Origin: Kangiella profundi
Lineage (GTDB): Bacteria > Pseudomonadota > Gammaproteobacteria > Enterobacterales > Kangiellaceae
Reading direction: 5' to 3'
DNA: 64,000 nt
NCBI RefSeq assembly: GCF_002838765.1
Contig: NZ_CP025120.1
Span: 2,232,001-2,296,000, forward strand
Both the position numbers and the translations under genes were made by a program. Under the pieces are notes generated by a model that was given only the letters and a program-made list of their open reading frames with translations, was not told where the DNA came from and did not search any database. Positions 19,045-27,731 of this stretch are shown one piece after another; positions within the stretch are counted from its first letter, which is position 1, and each line of letters starts with the position of its first letter.

Positions 19045-21735
19045 CTATTGTCGTGGCAGTGATGGCGGCATGATGATATCTAGACCAAACAGGAAGTCGC
19101 CCTTAATGCTAAAAGTTCGTTCTGCCAGTTTCTGACCACCCATACCGACAACGCTGATGGTGTAATTACCATTCACCAGCCCATCAACTCTGTAATAACC
19201 AAACTGATCGGTCAGAGTTTCGGTCATGATTTCACCCTTCTCGTTAAACAGGGTTAACCTTACATTGGATAAAGCCTGCCCCGTTGCAGATTTGAGCTGC
19301 CCCATGGCGCTGTATTCTGAATTAACGACAAAATCCACATTTGTCACAGAAGATGGCGCTACCTTAATCACATGGCTCTTACCCTCTGGAACCATATCAA
19401 TCGGCATGAATTCACCATCCAGCATAACCTTGTAGAGGCCTGGAGTTACATAATCCAGATAGAAGGTACAGGCTTTCACCGGAACCTTATAAGCGACTCC
19501 GTTCAATAACAGGCTAACATGTTCAAGCTGGGAGCAATCACCATCGGTTTTGATGGTTCCAGCAATAGTGCCCGCAGTATTGTAAGCTAGTCGGTTGCTA
19601 CTCGGAACCAGACTGCCTTTAACCACTGCAAAGTCCATTGAAATTCGTGCAAACGCTGATAATCCACCATCGAACTGTGGATCCGCATCACGTAACCTCA
19701 AATCAAAATAGACTCCGGGCATTAACTGAGTACGGTACTCGGTAAAGACACCCACCCCGTATTCATTCGAATGGTTCAGTTCGAATCGAAACTGGCGGTA
19801 GTCAGTCCAGCTGTCGGGATACCAATAGAAACCAACCGCCTTCTCAATAATGGTATTGTCGTAAGTACGCTCACCGATAGTATCTTTATACATCCGCCCT
19901 GACATATAGCCATTCACATTATCAGATGCATTCCATTCAAATCGCCCCGTTTGCTCATCAGGCTTATGAGTTATACGAAAACGTGCATCCTGGGAAGGTC
20001 GGTAAAATAGTTCAGTACGATAATCGCCATCGGCATCTGGGCGTGTACCTACCGAAAAATTATAACTGGGACTGTAAAAAATACCTGGCTTAACATAACT
20101 GACCTTATCCCCCGTTTCCTGATAACGCCCTAAAAGCTCTAATCGTAAAGAGGGGTCGGGGGTATAGTAATAATAACCATTAGCTGAGGTCACTTTCTCG
20201 TCACGCCCCTCATAAAAGTTTACCTCTTCCTGGCGCACAAAGGTCGACAAACGCCAATCTTCACCAAAACCATCCAGCTCCAGTTGTGTTGCCATGGCAT
20301 CATTTCTATCGGCAACACGCATTGCCCCGACAAAGTTATTACCCAGCGATGAAACAATTCCGGTAGTAGTTACAGAGGTATCGTCAAGTAAATATCCGGC
20401 CTCGAGAGTCGTAGTATCAGAAATACCGTAGCGATACAGAAACATACCTGCATCGCCTTGATTGACATAATCTGGGTCGAGCCAGTTACCTTTCCGGCCC
20501 AGCGCCACGCTGGTAACTACCTGCCCTTCATTTAACAGGTAATCTGAACTTGCCCGGGTTTTTAGCTGTCTTTCCAGCTCAGAGCGATTCACCGGATCAA
20601 GAATGACCACTTCAATTTCATTAAACAGGCTCGATTCCGTTCTAAACTCACCGAAATCATAGGTACCATCGAGCCGCACAAAGGTTTCACCAACCAATTG
20701 ATTATTAACATAAAGTTCGGCGATTGCTCCCGGCTCGGCAGTGCCTCGAATACGCTGAACTGAATTACCTAGTTCACGAAAAAAGCTAGACTGGGAAATA
20801 TCCTGATAAGCGTTGTATGGAATGGCCTGATTACTATAAAAATATTGTCCACCCGTCAGGGTCACCGCAGGTGATATTACCGATGGACTGACCGTCTGCT
20901 TACCGATCAGCCATTGATGGTGATCGCTTCTTTTAGTCCAAAAATAATCATCCAGCTTCCAGCTTTCGTCATTCACTTTTTCGGCATCAATTAGCCACGA
21001 ACCCTCTGCTGCTGAGCCTGTTGCTACCAACTCACTCCGCTCTGTTAAGACGTCAAACTCCAGCGCCTCGTCATCTTTCTCTACGCCCTGAACTTCGTGC
21101 GATAAACGAATCTGACGCAGGCTGAATGGATCTGGCCCAAACTCAACTTCTAAAGACTCTGCAGGCGCATCGGATTTTTTGGTTTCTTCCTGCCACGGTG
21201 GCAAAAAGGTCACTGCATATTTAGCCGGATCAAAGCGAGCATTGACTTTCAGGTATTCATTAAGTGTTCCAAGTGAGGCCCACAACTCACCATCAATTCG
21301 ATAAGTGACCCGTGAAGACATCTCAACCTCACTGCCGGGAACTCTAATGGTTAAAATGCCATGCTCAAGCGTGTAGCTTGCCTGAATGACCGGAAATACT
21401 TCCTTGATGGGGACCAGGTAATCGCTTTCCGTCTGAACAATATCGAGAACCAGAACCTCTTTATTATTAACCTCAAGACCGACTAGAATTTTACGGAAAC
21501 CATAGGAGCGACCGCCCCCATAGCCAGAGCTGGCAGCATCAAAATAAGCATTCTGGACATCTACCGGGCGATGTAAATCAAGAGGGGCTTTCTGCTTTTT
21601 TTCAGGGAGGGAGCTAGTTTGCTTTTGCGACTGTGTTTGAGCCTCTATTTCAGAGGCTGTCTGAGAATAAGACACCAGGGGCGCGCACAATAGCACCCCC
21701 GACAAAACCAATTTTGTCCATAAAATCGTTTTCAA
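19045..21735 (-). CDS. Usher-like outer-membrane protein of a chaperone-usher fimbrial system
   Basis: 896 residues. Signal peptide 1-24 (ending SYSQT). An N-terminal domain resembling a fold found in non-classical ushers (RIDGELWASLGTLNEYL) leads into a long region rich in alternating aromatic and polar residues, as in a beta barrel; an Ig-like or plug segment contains GAIAELYVNNQLVGETFV, the RGxAxPGAxVELYVNG-type motif of ushers. The C-terminus is a carboxypeptidase-regulatory-like beta domain (about 810-885: GQLKSATGQALSNVRLTLF, TDQFGYYRVDGL). It would secrete and assemble the subunits coded upstream. It differs from PapC-type ushers and looks closer to CS1/alternate-type ones, but the clade is not settled by eye. 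The chaperone gene lies 8 nt upstream. A weak hairpin (AGCCC/GGGCT, 19028-19046) follows the stop. Confidence 0.7.
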   Translation of the reverse strand: MKTILWTKLVLSGVLLCAPLVSYSQTASEIEAQTQSQKQTSSLPEKKQKAPLDLHRPVDVQNAYFDAASSGYGGGRSYGFRKILVGLEVNNKEVLVLDIVQTESDYLVPIKEVFPVIQASYTLEHGILTIRVPGSEVEMSSRVTYRIDGELWASLGTLNEYLKVNARFDPAKYAVTFLPPWQEETKKSDAPAESLEVEFGPDPFSLRQIRLSHEVQGVEKDDEALEFDVLTERSELVATGSAAEGSWLIDAEKVNDESWKLDDYFWTKRSDHHQWLIGKQTVSPSVISPAVTLTGGQYFYSNQAIPYNAYQDISQSSFFRELGNSVQRIRGTAEPGAIAELYVNNQLVGETFVRLDGTYDFGEFRTESSLFNEIEVVILDPVNRSELERQLKTRASSDYLLNEGQVVTSVALGRKGNWLDPDYVNQGDAGMFLYRYGISDTTTLEAGYLLDDTSVTTTGIVSSLGNNFVGAMRVADRNDAMATQLELDGFGEDWRLSTFVRQEEVNFYEGRDEKVTSANGYYYYTPDPSLRLELLGRYQETGDKVSYVKPGIFYSPSYNFSVGTRPDADGDYRTELFYRPSQDARFRITHKPDEQTGRFEWNASDNVNGYMSGRMYKDTIGERTYDNTIIEKAVGFYWYPDSWTDYRQFRFELNHSNEYGVGVFTEYRTQLMPGVYFDLRLRDADPQFDGGLSAFARISMDFAVVKGSLVPSSNRLAYNTAGTIAGTIKTDGDCSQLEHVSLLLNGVAYKVPVKACTFYLDYVTPGLYKVMLDGEFMPIDMVPEGKSHVIKVAPSSVTNVDFVVNSEYSAMGQLKSATGQALSNVRLTLFNEKGEIMTETLTDQFGYYRVDGLVNGNYTISVVGMGGQKLAERTFSIKGDFLFGLDIIMPPSLPRQ

Positions 21736-21743
21736 TGTAAAAC

Positions 21744-22595
21744 TTATTCCCCAATGTTAATGCGATAGACTTCTGCAAACGTTTGTTGGCCAATAGTCGC
21801 CTTAATAGCAACTACGTAGGATTCGTTTAATATTTCTTTAATTGGCACAGCTGAAAGTACCTGACGACGCGTACCGGCGAAAACAGGTTTTGCCGCAAGC
21901 TTGCCGCTGGCAAGAGCCCCCAGGCCATCAACCGTCATTGTTTCCAGGTCGAGTTTCTTTAGAATGTCGGCGTCAGAACCTGCATCATTTGCTTTCATGG
22001 CTATGAAGACACCTTCTGGGCGCACATAGGCATTACCTTTGTTGGCAATATCAAAAACAAACTGCAACTTGATAGGATCAAAGTCCATTCCAAGCAGCTC
22101 CGACTCACGCTTAACTTCACCAAAATAAGCATAAATCGGCACACCAACATTAAATTTGTAATTAAGTCCCTTACCCTGATCATTGAGCTGACGGAAAAAA
22201 ACCATCGCTCGATGCTCACCATCCTCAGGTTTTACTCTGGGGCGCACAGCCAGTCGGACAGTCTGCTGGCTTTTAGCAGGAATAGTCAGGCGAACAGGAT
22301 TTATAATCAGCCATTGATCGAGGCTTTGTTCATTAGGGGGTAATGCTCGATAATTATTATTGGCGTCAAAATCCCAGTTTTGTATATAGACTTCTACCTG
22401 CATTGGGCTACTGCCAAGGTTCAGTACCGTAATACTTTCTGTCGCTTTTTTCTCTGGCGACATTTCAATTCGTGATGGTGAAATCGCTAACTTTGGTTCT
22501 AAATTTTGAGCAGCAATAGCGCTTTCCGATAAAAGAAGAAAAAGCACAAAGGCCAATATTTTTAGCAGGATGAAAGGGTGAGATTGAGGAATCAT
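21744..22595 (-). CDS. Periplasmic fimbrial chaperone (COG3121 type)
   Basis: 283 residues, a little longer than FimC/PapD. Signal peptide 1-29 (ending SAIAA). N-terminal Ig-like domain with LAISPSRIEMSP, a run on alternating strands containing NLGSSPMQVEVYIQNW, and WLIINPVRLTIPAKSQQTVRL, which matches the chaperone pattern of subunit-binding strand then conserved IxPxRLTIxPxxxQxVRL. The second half is a second beta domain. Expected to hold fimbrial subunits in the periplasm and hand them to the usher coded next. Confidence 0.85.
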   Translation of the reverse strand: MIPQSHPFILLKILAFVLFLLLSESAIAAQNLEPKLAISPSRIEMSPEKKATESITVLNLGSSPMQVEVYIQNWDFDANNNYRALPPNEQSLDQWLIINPVRLTIPAKSQQTVRLAVRPRVKPEDGEHRAMVFFRQLNDQGKGLNYKFNVGVPIYAYFGEVKRESELLGMDFDPIKLQFVFDIANKGNAYVRPEGVFIAMKANDAGSDADILKKLDLETMTVDGLGALASGKLAAKPVFAGTRRQVLSAVPIKEILNESYVVAIKATIGQQTFAEVYRINIGE

Positions 22596-22620
22596 AGCGG
22601 GCTCTAATTTGTTCTGAAGA

Positions 22621-23259
22621 CTAAATACAGTCTATCAGCGCTTGGTTACCGTTCCAATTATCATAAATACTAACCGATAGATTTGATCGATAATTACCCG
22701 ACTCGTTGGCCTGGCTGACATCAACGGTCAGTCTCACTCGACCTTCAGCTGACAGTAACTTGCCACTACCCTGTTTATATTCAAGGTTGGTGACGATACT
22801 TTCAACATTAGTCACAGTCAGGCAGGAGTTTGGACCACTGCAAATTTTATTGTCACCAATCGCCAAACCGCTAAAAACAAATTGGGCTGTTAAAAAACCT
22901 TTAAAGCCACCACCACTGGTAGCTGTGGCTCTCCACACCCAATCACTGGTATCAGTTGTGACAATGCCATTAAAGTTTGCGTTTACATCAGCGGCGATAT
23001 TTAAATCAATTGGGGTACCAATCGTTACCTGGCCAGTTTTGGTGGTATTGATACCAATGGATTGCGAAGCACTATTGTTACCTGTTCCAGCCAAGTCACC
23101 ACGTCTAAGCTGAATGGATAATCGCGATGATTCACAACGGGCTGTTTCCTGCTGTGCAGCGCCAGCTTTACCAGCGCCCAGTAGACTGATCGCCGTTATA
23201 ATGCTTAAGACAAAAAAAGCCGAACAACTCATGCTCGGCTTTTTTGCACAGGCAAACAT
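22621..23259 (-). CDS. Second secreted fimbrial subunit candidate (unrecognised family)
   Basis: 212 residues. I do not recognise the family. A signal peptide fits well from Met1: Lys6-Lys7, then a hydrophobic core (FFVLSIITAISLLGAG) and cleavage near AGA-AQ. The mature part is predicted beta-rich, with Cys in ARCESS, a CSGPNSC pair and CI at the extreme C-terminus, allowing disulfides. Placed between the pilin and the chaperone it is probably a minor or tip subunit. ATG 23259 has an AGG 9 nt upstream. Codons 5 to about 16 lie within a strong intrinsic terminator, so the gene is transcribed only by read-through or antitermination. An internal ATG at 23232 lies in the hairpin loop. Confidence 0.65.
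   Translation of the reverse strand: MFACAKKPSMSCSAFFVLSIITAISLLGAGKAGAAQQETARCESSRLSIQLRRGDLAGTGNNSASQSIGINTTKTGQVTIGTPIDLNIAADVNANFNGIVTTDTSDWVWRATATSGGGFKGFLTAQFVFSGLAIGDNKICSGPNSCLTVTNVESIVTNLEYKQGSGKLLSAEGRVRLTVDVSQANESGNYRSNLSVSIYDNWNGNQALIDCI
23212..23245 (-). terminator. Intrinsic terminator inside the signal-peptide codons of the second fimbrial gene
   Basis: On the minus strand AAAAAAGCCGA and TCGGCTTTTTT pair perfectly over 11 bp around an 11-nt loop and run into a T tract. It begins 39 nt after the pilin stop codon, yet lies within codons 5-16 of the next gene. It should end most pilin transcripts. Confidence 0.85.
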
Positions 23260-23283
23260 TTGAATAGACCTGCAAACTCGATA

Positions 23284-23814
23284 TTAAGAGCCTACTACAG
23301 TGATTGTGTAGCTAGCGCGCACGTTGTTAGTGCTGATTTGCGATAAGTCTAAATCAAAAGATACAGAACCAGTTTGTAGTGAAGCAGAAGGTGTAGTGAT
23401 TTGCTCAATAGCAAGGTTGCCAACTGGTGCATCACTACCATTGTCAACAATAGTTGGTGACAAAGCAGTGTAACCGAAGCTACGAACACCCCAGCTATTG
23501 TCCAATGTAATGGTTGGATTAGTACCAGCAGCATTGTTAGTGAATGCAAGGTCTACTGAACCATTGTTAATAACACCTGATTTTGGAGCAGTATCAGCTA
23601 CTGAACAGTCATCAGCTGTACAGTTAGAATCTAGTAAAGGACCAAACTGATCAGCAGTCATGGTCAAATCAATGTCTGTGTATCCATAAAGAATCACAAC
23701 GTTTGGTAGCGCGATGTCTACATCAACGTCTAGTGAAGCTGCATTGGTAACAGGAGCAGCTACGAAAGCTGGCAATAAACCAAAAGCTAAAGCAGTTCTT
23801 TTCAAATATTTCAT
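23284..23814 (-). CDS. Probable major fimbrial subunit (pilin)
   Basis: 176 residues. Signal peptide 1-25 (KYLKRTALAFGLLPAFVAAPVTNA|A). The mature protein is small, beta-rich and acidic, with DLDLSQISTNNVRASYTITV as a likely C-terminal strand and one close Cys pair (NCTADDC). First gene of the pilin-subunit-chaperone-usher operon. Codon use strongly favours T- and A-ending codons (GGT, GTT, GCT), which suggests high expression. AGAGG lies 9 nt before the ATG. I infer pilin from position and features; there is no unmistakable family motif. Confidence 0.65.
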   Translation of the reverse strand: MKYLKRTALAFGLLPAFVAAPVTNAASLDVDVDIALPNVVILYGYTDIDLTMTADQFGPLLDSNCTADDCSVADTAPKSGVINNGSVDLAFTNNAAGTNPTITLDNSWGVRSFGYTALSPTIVDNGSDAPVGNLAIEQITTPSASLQTGSVSFDLDLSQISTNNVRASYTITVVGS

Positions 23815-23832
23815 GGGAGATAACCTCTATCG

Positions 23833-23851
23833 AGTTCGAGTTGTGCGAACT
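23833..23851 (-). repeat. Inverted repeat in the pilin 5' leader
   Basis: AGTTCG and CGAACT arms separated by 7 nt, ending 19 nt before the pilin ATG. It could form an RNA hairpin that shields the transcript end, or be an operator. Confidence 0.5.
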
Positions 23852-23922
23852 GTATCACAAAAATAAATAAAAGATCGAGTCAGATCCGCATTACTTTTTG
23901 TATGAATTTTGTACCAATGAAT

Positions 23923-23940
23923 TGATACATTCTGATACAT
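23923..23940. repeat. TGATACAT direct repeat, 10-nt period
   Basis: Two identical octamers one helical turn apart, about 110 nt ahead of the pilin ATG. A related TGTATCA occurs at 23851-23857. The spacing fits binding of an activator to one DNA face; the regulator is unknown. Confidence 0.4.
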
Positions 23941-24047
23941 TTTAAAAAAATCAACTGGTTACATTTTAAACAGAGCAATGCAGATATGACTTAGAATTTC
24001 TTTAAATTTGAATTGCTTAGAACAAATAACTTGACAGGATTAAGTAT

Positions 24048-24072
24048 AAAAAAACGACCCTTCTGGGTCGTT
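24048..24072 (-). terminator. Terminator of the 103-residue membrane-protein gene
   Basis: On the minus strand CGACCC / GGGTCG with a 4-nt loop, then seven T. Confidence 0.8.
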
Positions 24073-24132
24073 AAAAGTTATGTACAATTATTACTATTAT
24101 AAGAACAATTGAGTGAAACTCAGGAATTCGAT

Positions 24133-24444
24133 TTAGTCTTTGCTGAGCTCAAACAGCGCTTTAATTGCTACCAGTAAAGCTGCTGAACCGACGAAATAGC
24201 CGATATTGTGCATGATATTTCCGATCATTTCGCCAACCATTGGTAGAGTGTCTAATGAATATGCTGACATCATGAACGCGATTGCAGCAATCAGGAAGCG
24301 ACGAGTTTCACCACCTGAAATATTCAAAAAACCAACAACCAAACCTAATGCAGCTAATACCCAAGGAAACCATTCAACATTAACGAATGCTCCAATTACC
24401 GCGATGACCAGGCCAGCTAAAAAGGCTAAAGTACCGATTTTCAT
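24133..24444 (-). CDS. Small multipass membrane protein, unknown function
   Basis: 103 residues with about four hydrophobic segments (5-22, 27-45, 49-63, 80-98), rich in Gly and Ala. I do not recognise the family. GGGGG stands 6 nt before the ATG, and a good terminator follows, so it looks like a real single-gene unit. It lies between the fimbrial operon and priA, divergent from priA. Confidence 0.7.
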   Translation of the reverse strand: MKIGTLAFLAGLVIAVIGAFVNVEWFPWVLAALGLVVGFLNISGGETRRFLIAAIAFMMSAYSLDTLPMVGEMIGNIMHNIGYFVGSAALLVAIKALFELSKD

Positions 24445-24650
24445 AGATTACCCCCATTTGTATTGATGTTTTTGTTACATATATGTTGTGTTAGTACAAC
24501 GTTATTGTTAGCAAATCTTGTAACCATTGCTACATTAGCAGACTTTTTCTTGAACACAAGTCGTACCAGTTAGCCAGCCAGTTCAATTTAAAGTTGCCTT
24601 AACAGCACAGTCTTTCTATGCTTAGCCCAACTTTAATCAATTGTGCATCC

Positions 24651-26843
24651 ATGCCTCAGTCAAAGCCCATATTAAAAGTCGCTGTTCCCACGCCATTGCG
24701 CCGTAGTTTCGATTACCTGGTGGGCCATCATCCAGTTCCGCCCATTGGTTGCAGAGTACGCGTGTCTTTTGGACGCCAGCAGCTTGTCGGTATGGTAGTT
24801 GCACATACTGAGACATCATCGACACCGCAAAACAAACTCAAACCTATACTGGAAGCCATTGATAGCGAGCCTTTACTACCGAACCACCTATTCAACTTGT
24901 TAGTGTGGGCAGCTGACTATTATATGCACCCCATTGGTGATGTTTTTACTACCTGCCTGCCAAGTCTGCTGAATAAAGGTGAGCCGGCAGAACTGGAACC
25001 CGAGTATTGCTGGCAGCTTACTGAAGCTGGCGAAACCGCCTTTCCTGACTTAAATAAGAACGCAGTCAAGCAGCACAAGATTCTGCTTTGGGCAATCGAC
25101 CATCAAGGGATAATTCAGGCCTCCGATCTCGAGCAACTAGAGCTGATTCCCAGCCAGCTTAAGCCATTAATCGAAAAAGGCTGGTTACAAAAAGAAGCCA
25201 TTAAGCCAACTCCAACATCTCATACCCAAATTTCTAGAGCGTTAGATTTAAATCCTGAACAACGTCATGCCGTTGAATCCATGCAAAAATCCATTGGTCA
25301 GTTTCAGGGGTTCCTGCTGGATGGAGTCACCGGTAGCGGAAAGACAGAAGTGTATTTGCAGCTGATTGAAAAGGTCTTAACCAATCAACAGCAAGTTTTA
25401 GTGCTGGTTCCAGAAATTGGTCTGACACCGCAAACCGTGCAACGATTCAAGCGCCGATTTGACTGTGACATTGCCATGTTACATTCAGGACTGACTGACC
25501 GGCAACGTTTAAACATTTGGCTAAAGGCGAAGCAAGGACTTACTTCAATCATAATTGGTACTCGCTCGTCTTTATTTACCCCCTTTGCAAATCTAGGCCT
25601 GATCGTAGTCGATGAAGAACATGATGTTTCCTATAAACAGCAGGAAGGCTTTCGTTATTCAGCGCGTGACTTAGCTATTCTGCGTGCCAGAGACGAGCAG
25701 GCTCCAGTGGTCCTGGGTAGCGCCACCCCATCAATGGAGTCAATGCATAATGTTAATCAGGCAAAACTAATTCACCTGACATTGCGCAAGCGTGCAGCCA
25801 ATGCCAAACCGCCTCATATTAAGGTTCTCGACATACGCCAACGCCATCTTAACAATGGACTATCGCAACCATTGCTAGAAAACATGCAGCACCACCTTGA
25901 TAACGGTAATCAGTGTCTGGTTTTCCTGAACCGACGTGGTTTTGCCCCAAGCCTGATGTGTCATGGCTGCGGCTGGATAGCAGACTGCCAGCGTTGTGAC
26001 AAGCATATGACACTCCATTTACAGCAAAAACGGTTGCATTGTCATCATTGCGATAAACAAGTGTTTATGCCTAAGCAGTGTCCAGAGTGTGGTGCATCGG
26101 ATTTATTTCCTGTAGGACTGGGAACAGAGCGACTTGAGCAGGCCTTAATAAAAGCCTTCCCTAAAAAAAAGGTGGTCAGGATTGACCGTGACAGTACCCG
26201 ACGGAAGCAGGCCATGCAGGATTATGTGACCGCCATCAAAAATAATGAAGTCGATATTCTGGTTGGTACTCAGATGCTAGCTAAAGGGCACCACTTCCCT
26301 AACCTGACCATGGTTGCCGTGGTAGACATAGATGGTTGTCTCTTTAGTGCCGACTTCAGAGCGACCGAAAGAACTGCACAGCTATTAACTCAGGTCGCCG
26401 GTCGGGCAGGACGCGCAGATCAGCCCGGCGAAGTGGTGATTCAGACCCATCACCCCGAACACCCATTGCTACTAAACCTCTTTACCCAGGATTATCAGTC
26501 TCTTAGTCAGCAGATATTAGCTGAACGCGAGGCAGGCATGTTGCCCCCCTATGCCTCAATGGCATTGTTTCGTGCAGAAGCTACGACTTTGCAATATCCA
26601 ATGGAGTTTTTAAAGGAGGTCAGCCAGTCATTGCGTCAGATAGCTGGTCTGGATTGCTTTGGCCCCTTTCCTGCGCCGATGGCCAAACGCGCCGGTAAAA
26701 TGCGGGCACAGCTTTTGTGTCAGGCACAACAAAGAGGTTTAATTCAGCGAGCACTAAAGTCCGTAATATCCAATATTGAACAACTACCCAGTTCTCGCAA
26801 AGTTCGCTGGTCAATCGACATCGACCCTCAAGATCCTTTTTAA
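24651..26843 (+). CDS. priA: Primosomal protein N' (replication restart helicase PriA)
   Basis: About 730 residues from Met at 24651 (MPQSKPILKVAVPTPL...), the place where family N-termini begin; the frame also has an ATG at 24618, and neither has a clear Shine-Dalgarno. N-terminal DNA-binding domain (RRSFDYLV); helicase core with Walker A GVTGSGKTEVY, VVDEEHDVSYKQQEGFRYSARD, GSATPS; the paired zinc-binding cysteines (CHGCGWIADCQRC, CHHCDKQ, CPECG); and motifs V-VI with GTQMLAKGHHFP and QVAGRAGR. Restarts stalled replication forks. Confidence 0.95.
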   Translation: MPQSKPILKVAVPTPLRRSFDYLVGHHPVPPIGCRVRVSFGRQQLVGMVVAHTETSSTPQNKLKPILEAIDSEPLLPNHLFNLLVWAADYYMHPIGDVFTTCLPSLLNKGEPAELEPEYCWQLTEAGETAFPDLNKNAVKQHKILLWAIDHQGIIQASDLEQLELIPSQLKPLIEKGWLQKEAIKPTPTSHTQISRALDLNPEQRHAVESMQKSIGQFQGFLLDGVTGSGKTEVYLQLIEKVLTNQQQVLVLVPEIGLTPQTVQRFKRRFDCDIAMLHSGLTDRQRLNIWLKAKQGLTSIIIGTRSSLFTPFANLGLIVVDEEHDVSYKQQEGFRYSARDLAILRARDEQAPVVLGSATPSMESMHNVNQAKLIHLTLRKRAANAKPPHIKVLDIRQRHLNNGLSQPLLENMQHHLDNGNQCLVFLNRRGFAPSLMCHGCGWIADCQRCDKHMTLHLQQKRLHCHHCDKQVFMPKQCPECGASDLFPVGLGTERLEQALIKAFPKKKVVRIDRDSTRRKQAMQDYVTAIKNNEVDILVGTQMLAKGHHFPNLTMVAVVDIDGCLFSADFRATERTAQLLTQVAGRAGRADQPGEVVIQTHHPEHPLLLNLFTQDYQSLSQQILAEREAGMLPPYASMALFRAEATTLQYPMEFLKEVSQSLRQIAGLDCFGPFPAPMAKRAGKMRAQLLCQAQQRGLIQRALKSVISNIEQLPSSRKVRWSIDIDPQDPF

Positions 26844-26997
26844 TATGAGCCGTTTCCGTCCCGGTATCACACTTTATTCTCTTTCTCAGTTGGCTAAGTT
26901 ACCAATACCACATACAATAACCGCATTGCCCAATGGGCCCTATAATTGACTTTACCATTGATAATTTTTTAGCCGCACTGTTACTAAGAGTATAAGA

Positions 26998-27558
26998 ATG
27001 ACCAAGGATTACGCCAAGAAACGTAAAACAGCACGTAAGAGCAATAAACGCAGCCCTAGACAAAACTCATCTTCTCGTAAGCCGCTTTCCCCGATTCTGG
27101 TTTTCGTCGGTGGCGTTCTAATCACCTTATTCGCGGTATTCCTGTGGGTTCTAGTAAAAAAGCCTGAAATCATAAAAGAAGTGATTCCTGTAAAAGAACA
27201 GGCTGAAAAAGTTGAAACGAAAGAATCTACAGCTGCTGAGTCAACTGAAACTGAAAGTTCAGAACCGAAGTTCACCTATCACGAGACTTTGACCAATAAA
27301 GAAATCAAAGTTGACTCAACTCGAGTGACAACAACCGACAGCAACAAAACTTATATTATGCAATGTGGCGCCTTCCGCAAACAGGATGATGCTGAGTCCA
27401 TGAAGGTTGAAATGGCTTTCATTGGTTTTCAGGCCAATGTGGAAGAAAAGGATGGATGGTACAGAGTTCGCCTGGGTCCATACAACTCCAAACGTGCCGC
27501 AGAAAGTGACCGTCATAAATTACAGGATAATAATTATCAGGATTGTCGGATTTGGTGA
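26998..27558 (+). CDS. ftsN: FtsN-like division protein with SPOR domain
   Basis: 186 residues: a strongly basic cytoplasmic N-terminus (KKRKTARKSNKRSPRQ), one membrane helix (about 32-53), a Glu/Ser/Thr-rich periplasmic linker, and a C-terminal SPOR domain (about 118-186: YIMQCGAFRKQDDAE, YRVRLGPYNSKRAAE). The position between priA and hslV matches E. coli ftsN. Shorter than E. coli FtsN, mostly in the linker. A TATAAT at 26941-26946 could be its -10. Confidence 0.85.
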   Translation: MTKDYAKKRKTARKSNKRSPRQNSSSRKPLSPILVFVGGVLITLFAVFLWVLVKKPEIIKEVIPVKEQAEKVETKESTAAESTETESSEPKFTYHETLTNKEIKVDSTRVTTTDSNKTYIMQCGAFRKQDDAESMKVEMAFIGFQANVEEKDGWYRVRLGPYNSKRAAESDRHKLQDNNYQDCRIW

Positions 27559-27601
27559 TCTAAACCAAAATCTTTTACTTACAAAGTTCATTTAATCTGT
27601 A

Positions 27602-27630
27602 GAGCCCGAAGCATTCGGGCTTTTTTCTTT
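27602..27630 (+). terminator. Terminator after ftsN
   Basis: GCCCGAA / TTCGGGC stem with a 3-nt loop and a T tract. Confidence 0.85.
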
Positions 27631-27731
27631 TTTGAACACCTTCTACAATTGGCTTACTTCTCCTTGAATTTACTGCCCCAGCCCCCATCTAGCCACTATT
27701 GCCAAGAATAAGACTGAATCCGGAGAATATT

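Larger units (their letters stand above)
23815..24132 (-). promoter_or_regulatory. 318-nt region between the small membrane-protein gene and the pilin gene
   Basis: No gene is seen. It holds the terminator of the 103-residue gene at its right end (24048-24072), AT-rich sequence with two TGATACAT direct repeats (23923-23940), and a small inverted repeat close to the pilin start (23833-23851). The pilin promoter should lie here; a weak TTGGTA / TAATGC pair (18-nt spacing, minus strand, about 23888-23917) is possible. Confidence 0.5.

Noticed and set aside
19026..19046. Hairpin AGCCC/GGGCT after the usher gene as a terminator
   Set aside because: Only 5 bp, long loop, and a poor T tract on the minus strand; too weak to list on its own.
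24618..24650. Earlier ATG of priA
   Set aside because: The extra eleven residues do not fit family N-termini and lack a ribosome-binding site; kept only as an alternative.
26845..26949. 34-codon frame between priA and ftsN
   Set aside because: No ribosome-binding site and no recognisable content.
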